From Septoria linicola (Eukaryota > Ascomycota > Dothideomycetes > Mycosphaerellales > Mycosphaerellaceae): a stretch of 64,000 nt of DNA. Positions within the stretch are counted from its first letter, which is position 1. Every line of letters starts with the position of its first letter. This document shows, piece by piece, positions 60,887-64,000 of the stretch. A program made the position numbers and the translations under genes. The notes under the pieces were generated by a model. That model was not told the origin of the DNA. It saw nothing but the letters and a program-made list of their open reading frames with translations, and searched no databases. Where the stretch lies: NCBI GenBank assembly GCA_024114885.1, contig CP099426.1, positions 1,984,001 to 2,048,000 of the forward strand, in the 5' to 3' direction.

Positions 60887-61163
60887 TGTTAAGAATGTAT
60901 TCTAGATAGTTAGTCTAGATATAGACTTCTGAGCATAGTTCTAGATGCCTAAGGCACCTACCTAAGGCTTAGTAAGAGGTATATCTTGCTTCTCTTTCTT
61001 CTCTTCTTAGATAACTAACTTAATTAACTTTATATTTAGTTCCTAGCATATTACTACTATACTATGTGTATAAGTCAGTTCAAGATTGATCCCCTATTCT
61101 TCTTTACTACGCTATACCCTCCTTGACATTATATAGTATATAACACGCTCTCTACTTTTAATA
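60887..61163 (+). repeat. C7 3' LTR
   Basis: 277 bp, TGTTAAGAATG ... CTTTTAATA, with the same TATAACACGC variant as its partner. Confidence 0.93.
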
Positions 61164-61168
61164 GCGAC

Positions 61169-62560
61169 TTAACTAATATTAATAAGACCGTTAATACTAG
61201 CTGCCTTATTCGCTATCCTTTACTAGCTCGCTCTTAGCGTTAATAAACGATCTATATTTTCAAGATCGATCTTCCTATAACGCTACTCTAATACTCCTAT
61301 TAATATAAATAGCTTTAGTAGTTCCTTGTCCTAGTAGTACTATATCTTTTCCGTACCTAGGCGAGGCGTTCTATAGTATATAATGCTAGTCTTTAGATCT
61401 CTATATATCAAGCCCTTAGTCTCGAACTACTATAGGTACTCGTAGTTCACGGCTATATAGCCTTCGAGCCTATATATCTAATAACCTAAAATCTTTAGAG
61501 CGATCGCTATATAGGCCTTAATTATTAACCTATTATCTATTATAGCTAAGTTAATCGAAATCTCCTAGCTATAAGTAGGCCTTAGAATATATAGATAGTC
61601 GTAATCGTAAGACTTCGCCCGCTATCCTATCGACGAGCGTAGTAGCTACGGGCCTCCTTCTTCGAGTCGACGAATCGTAGCGATTACAAGGTCTTATATA
61701 CTAGTAGTAATATTATCGACGGTTACTAGCTTACGGCCTTTATAGACTACCGTTTCTCTAGCCTTGAACTTAGAGTTTAGTCTTAGAGTAGACTTCTTTA
61801 CTACTTCGTATAACTACTAGACGTCTCTACCGCCTTCGTTATATACTTCTAATTTAAAGTCCTTATTACTATTAATCTAACGCTAGGCTGTCTTTAAGAG
61901 CTTACTATAATCCAAGTCCTTATTATTAAGATCTAACCTAAGATAGGCCTAGAGCCTCTTACTAAAACGAAATAGAAGGCCTCGTATAAATAGAAGAGTA
62001 CGAGAACGCTCGTCTATATACGAAGTAGGTATAGTATTAGAGTAGAGTATAAACTACCTTAAGTACTCTAAGAGATTATTATCCTCGCTATAGTTAACCT
62101 TATAAAGGTTTTCTATATAGTAGCGGTTTCCGAGTATATATATATTATCGTACTTTTAGTATTCCTTAATAATCGACTCTTTAAACTTAGCGTAGTCTCG
62201 GTCGTAGAAACTATTAAGGCGCTAGTACCGTCTACGTTAGACAACCGTAACCTAAGTAAGTAACTTCTTATAAAGCTACTTGTTATTATTAATAAGTAGG
62301 ATAGCGTAGTTCCTATATAGTACTTTAAAACGCTTAATATACTCGGTTACGTTCTCCCTATTAAAGAAGAGATTCTAGTCCGAGCTAGGTAGTAGCGGAA
62401 CCTAAGCGACAATTACCTTCTAGCTTTAGATTACTTAGATAGTCTCTATAAGTAGCTAGAACTACGCTATAGATAGTCTACCTCTTAAGTTCGGTCTTTA
62501 AAAGAGATCGGTATTAGGGTTAAGGTTAGTACCTTCTTAGTCCTCCGCTTCTATAGACAT
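61169..62560 (-). pseudogene. Gypsy-B gag, 5' part (broken)
   Basis: Capsid-type protein of a Ty3/Gypsy element, minus strand. The start ATG is kept at 62558-62560 and the first residues read MSIEAED, nearly the same as in Gypsy-A (MSIEVED). The frame continues with gag-like sequence: a conserved stretch around N-V-T-E-Y, a long helical middle and a run ending in a basic segment. It is interrupted by TAG/TAA codons at former Trp and Gln positions. Copia copy C7 breaks it at 61163/61164 with target duplication GCGAC, and gag resumes at 54861 on the other side. The stops are of the RIP type, so the gene is dead. Confidence 0.75.
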
Positions 62561-62761
62561 GTCGTTGTCTAGTAGAGGGAATAAAGTAAAAGTAGGTAGT
62601 AGTTTTACTAGTAATCTTCGAATTTGCTTATTAAGCTAGTTAGATAAGCTACTCTCTAGTATTTCAGGCCGGCTAGTAGATACTAATTTACTTATAGAGC
62701 TCGTTCGAAGGTATTCTAAGAGTATGTTATACTCTCCTTAATTAGGTTTTTAAATAAAATA

Positions 62762-62786
62762 TAGTTATCGTTTAAAACGATAACTA
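62762..62786. repeat. 25-bp palindrome, leader copy (Gypsy-B)
   Basis: Perfect palindrome: a 12-base arm TAGTTATCGTTT, one central A, then the exact reverse complement of the arm. It matches the Gypsy-A site at 8165-8189. Related 25-bp palindromes recur at three other fixed positions in the family. The function is unknown. Confidence 0.85.
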
Positions 62787-63484
62787 GAAAAAACAAGAGT
62801 CTAAATTTTATTAGCTGTCCGAAGGTAAACGTTATACTTTTCTTATAATACCGAGGCTATATTAATTATGCCTAATAAGCGAAGGCATGTCGTGTTGTAT
62901 AGTTCGACCGTTTATAGCTAGGCGCGTCCGTCTTACTTATTCGGGTAATTCGCTAAGTAACTATAGTAGTATAATATTACGTTAGCCTATACTATATACC
63001 GGGTCCGGGGCCTTGGACGTAATTAGTGCTCTTAGCTAAACGATTAGCGTCTAACGCCGTACTAGGGCTTATTCTAAGCGATCTATATACTAGAGGATAC
63101 GAGATTGCCTAGATAGGTCCGGCCTATCCTATAGCCTCTACGCTATCCGAACGAGGACGTTTTTACGCTAAACTAGGGTCTAATCGAAGACTATTATAGG
63201 TATAGAGACTCTAAGTAAATCTCCGATATAGTAAGTCGCCTTACTATCTATATAGTAATTACCGAATAGATCTATACTAAGAGGTACTAGAGGTTTATAA
63301 CTTTTCCGGGTTAGAGCGATATCTATATTCTAGAGGCTTCTATATTATTATAGCCCTTTAAGTCGCCTCTTACGTAGGCTTCTTTTAGGCCTCTTATTAA
63401 TGTTTATAGTGCGTTAGTTCTCGCTTTAAGGCTACTATTTGCCCTCTACGCTTCTAGTCCTAGTATAAGAGAGAAGAGATAGCT

Positions 63485-63499
63485 CTACCTTTAGCTCTA
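63485..63499 (-). other. Putative primer-binding site of Gypsy-B
   Basis: Directly inside the LTR the minus strand reads TAGAGCTAAAGGTAG, matching TAGAGCCGAAGGTAG at the same place in Gypsy-A. A start of TGG before RIP would fit pairing with a tRNA 3' CCA end. The tRNA is not identified. Confidence 0.4.
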
Positions 63500-63500
63500 T

Positions 63501-63779
63501 TAATAGATAATAACTACCCTAACACTAACTCTCTAGGTAGGTATAAGAGCGGTCGCTATAGAACAAGACCTATTCAGAGAGTAATAGTCTTGTAATACGT
63601 TGATTAACTAATAGTAACGAGCTCAAAATAGTAGTCCTAAGACTAAGAGCCTATACTAGGACCGTAGGACATTGAATTGATCAAGTAGAGTGAACATTAC
63701 TATCTTAGAAACGAGCTACTACCTTGCTTTTATACTAAAACTGCTAAGCACGGCATGTAGGTAGGCCTTTGCCTTACTA
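63501..63779 (-). repeat. 5' LTR of Gypsy-B
   Basis: This 279-bp block is the reverse complement of the two Gypsy-A LTRs at 7173-7451 and 39040-39318. The three copies share sharp common limits: TAGTAAGG at the start and TCTATTA at the end, probably TG...CA before RIP. It keeps more TpG/CpA dinucleotides than the Gypsy-A LTRs, so it is less mutated. The bases beyond 63779 are not shared with Gypsy-A and mark the outer border of the nest. Confidence 0.9.
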
Positions 63780-64000
63780 CTATATAATGAAATAAAGAAG
63801 GAGTTGTTCTAGGTCGAGGGCCTATTTATTCTTTATCTAGGTAGTTATGTCTTGTGTTTTATAGTAAAGGGGTAAGGGAGATACTAGAGTCTTAGAGGCA
63901 GTTATAGGAGCCGGGTTATAGGCTTGTAAGGGAGGATATTCGAAAGCTTAGACTGTGAAGTGGGTTGGCGGAGGAGTAAGAAGGGGAATAGAGGAGGGAG
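63780..64000. other. Flank outside the retrotransposon nest
   Basis: 221 bp with more TpG/CpA and more G than anything to its left, and a purine-rich run at the end (GAGGAGTAAGAAGGGG region). Not shared with Gypsy-A. No gene or known repeat is recognised; it could be host DNA or another element. Confidence 0.6.

Larger units (their letters stand above)
54867..61163 (+). mobile_element. Copia copy C7, complete, in Gypsy-B gag
   Basis: 6,297 bp, plus strand, target duplication GCGAC (54862-54866 / 61164-61168). The unbroken site is Gypsy-A near 9780-9790. Both LTRs are 277 bp and share TAGTATATAACACGC where other copies have TAGTATCTACAAACGC. Confidence 0.95.
62561..63500 (-). other. Gypsy-B untranslated leader
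   Basis: About 940 bp between the 5' LTR and the gag start, with no coding pattern seen. It is the mirror of the Gypsy-A leader (7452-8390). It contains the best preserved 25-bp palindrome of the family (62762-62786). CpG is frequent and CpA rare, as in the rest of the Gypsy sequence. Confidence 0.65.
1..63779 (-). mobile_element. Gypsy-B, outermost Ty3/Gypsy retrotransposon (interrupted, 3' end outside window)
   Basis: Minus-strand element. Its own DNA is at 61164-63779, 52858-54866, 46341-46558, 39319-40041 and 2965-7172, about 9.75 kb in the window. The rest of the span is Gypsy-A and Copia copies C1, C5, C6 and C7 inserted into it. The order on the minus strand is 5' LTR, leader, gag, protease, pre-RT, integrase, spacer and extra ORF. 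It is the same family as Gypsy-A, which runs uninterrupted at each point where Gypsy-B is broken and so serves as the empty-site control. A 2,007-bp stretch carrying RT and RNase H is missing. The 3' LTR and the left target duplication lie beyond base 1, so the left limit given here is only the window edge. Confidence 0.88.

Overview
The window is one block of nested, degenerate LTR retrotransposons. I find no intact host gene. The DNA looks like an AT-rich, repeat-induced point mutation (RIP) compartment of a filamentous ascomycete. CpA/TpG dinucleotides are strongly depleted. Former reading frames can still be followed for thousands of bases but are full of TAG/TAA where TGG, CAG or CAA codons would have been. 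LTR pairs differ by C/T and G/A transitions, while element lengths are kept almost to the base. The species cannot be named from this.

Layer 1 is a large Ty3/Gypsy element, called Gypsy-B here, on the minus strand. Its 5' LTR is at 63501-63779 and its 3' end lies left of the window. Its pieces are 61164-63500 (leader, gag), 52858-54866 (gag end, protease, pre-RT), 46341-46558, 39319-40041 (integrase) and 2965-7172 (integrase end, spacer, extra ORF). A 2,007-bp in-frame deletion has removed its reverse transcriptase and RNase H. Layer 2 is a sister copy, Gypsy-A, on the plus strand at 7173-39318. It sits inside the integrase gene of Gypsy-B, has 279-bp LTRs and a CTAG target duplication, and is 13,234 bp long once its own insertions are removed. 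Its order is LTR, leader, gag, protease, RT, RNase H, integrase, repeat-bearing spacer, a third ORF of about 1,080 codons that I do not recognise, polypurine tract, LTR.

Layer 3 is seven copies of one 6.3-kb Ty1/Copia family (C1-C7; 277-279-bp LTRs, TG...CA ends, 5-bp target duplications). C1, C5, C6 and C7 lie in Gypsy-B and C2 and C3 in Gypsy-A. C4 lies inside the 5' LTR of C3, which is layer 4. C1-C5 are on the minus strand, C6 and C7 on the plus strand. Each has one gag-protease-integrase-RT-RNase H frame of about 1,670 codons, all broken. The primer-binding site matches the anticodon arm of initiator tRNA-Met, which points to half-tRNA priming as in Drosophila copia.

Gypsy-A and Gypsy-B supply each other's uninterrupted sequence at every insertion point, so the nesting can be proved from the window alone. 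The most unusual features are a 25-bp palindrome found at four conserved places in the Gypsy family, the unrecognised third ORF, the RT-less Gypsy-B and the half-tRNA primer site. RIP weakens towards the right edge, where the last 221 bases (63780-64000) look like DNA outside the block.
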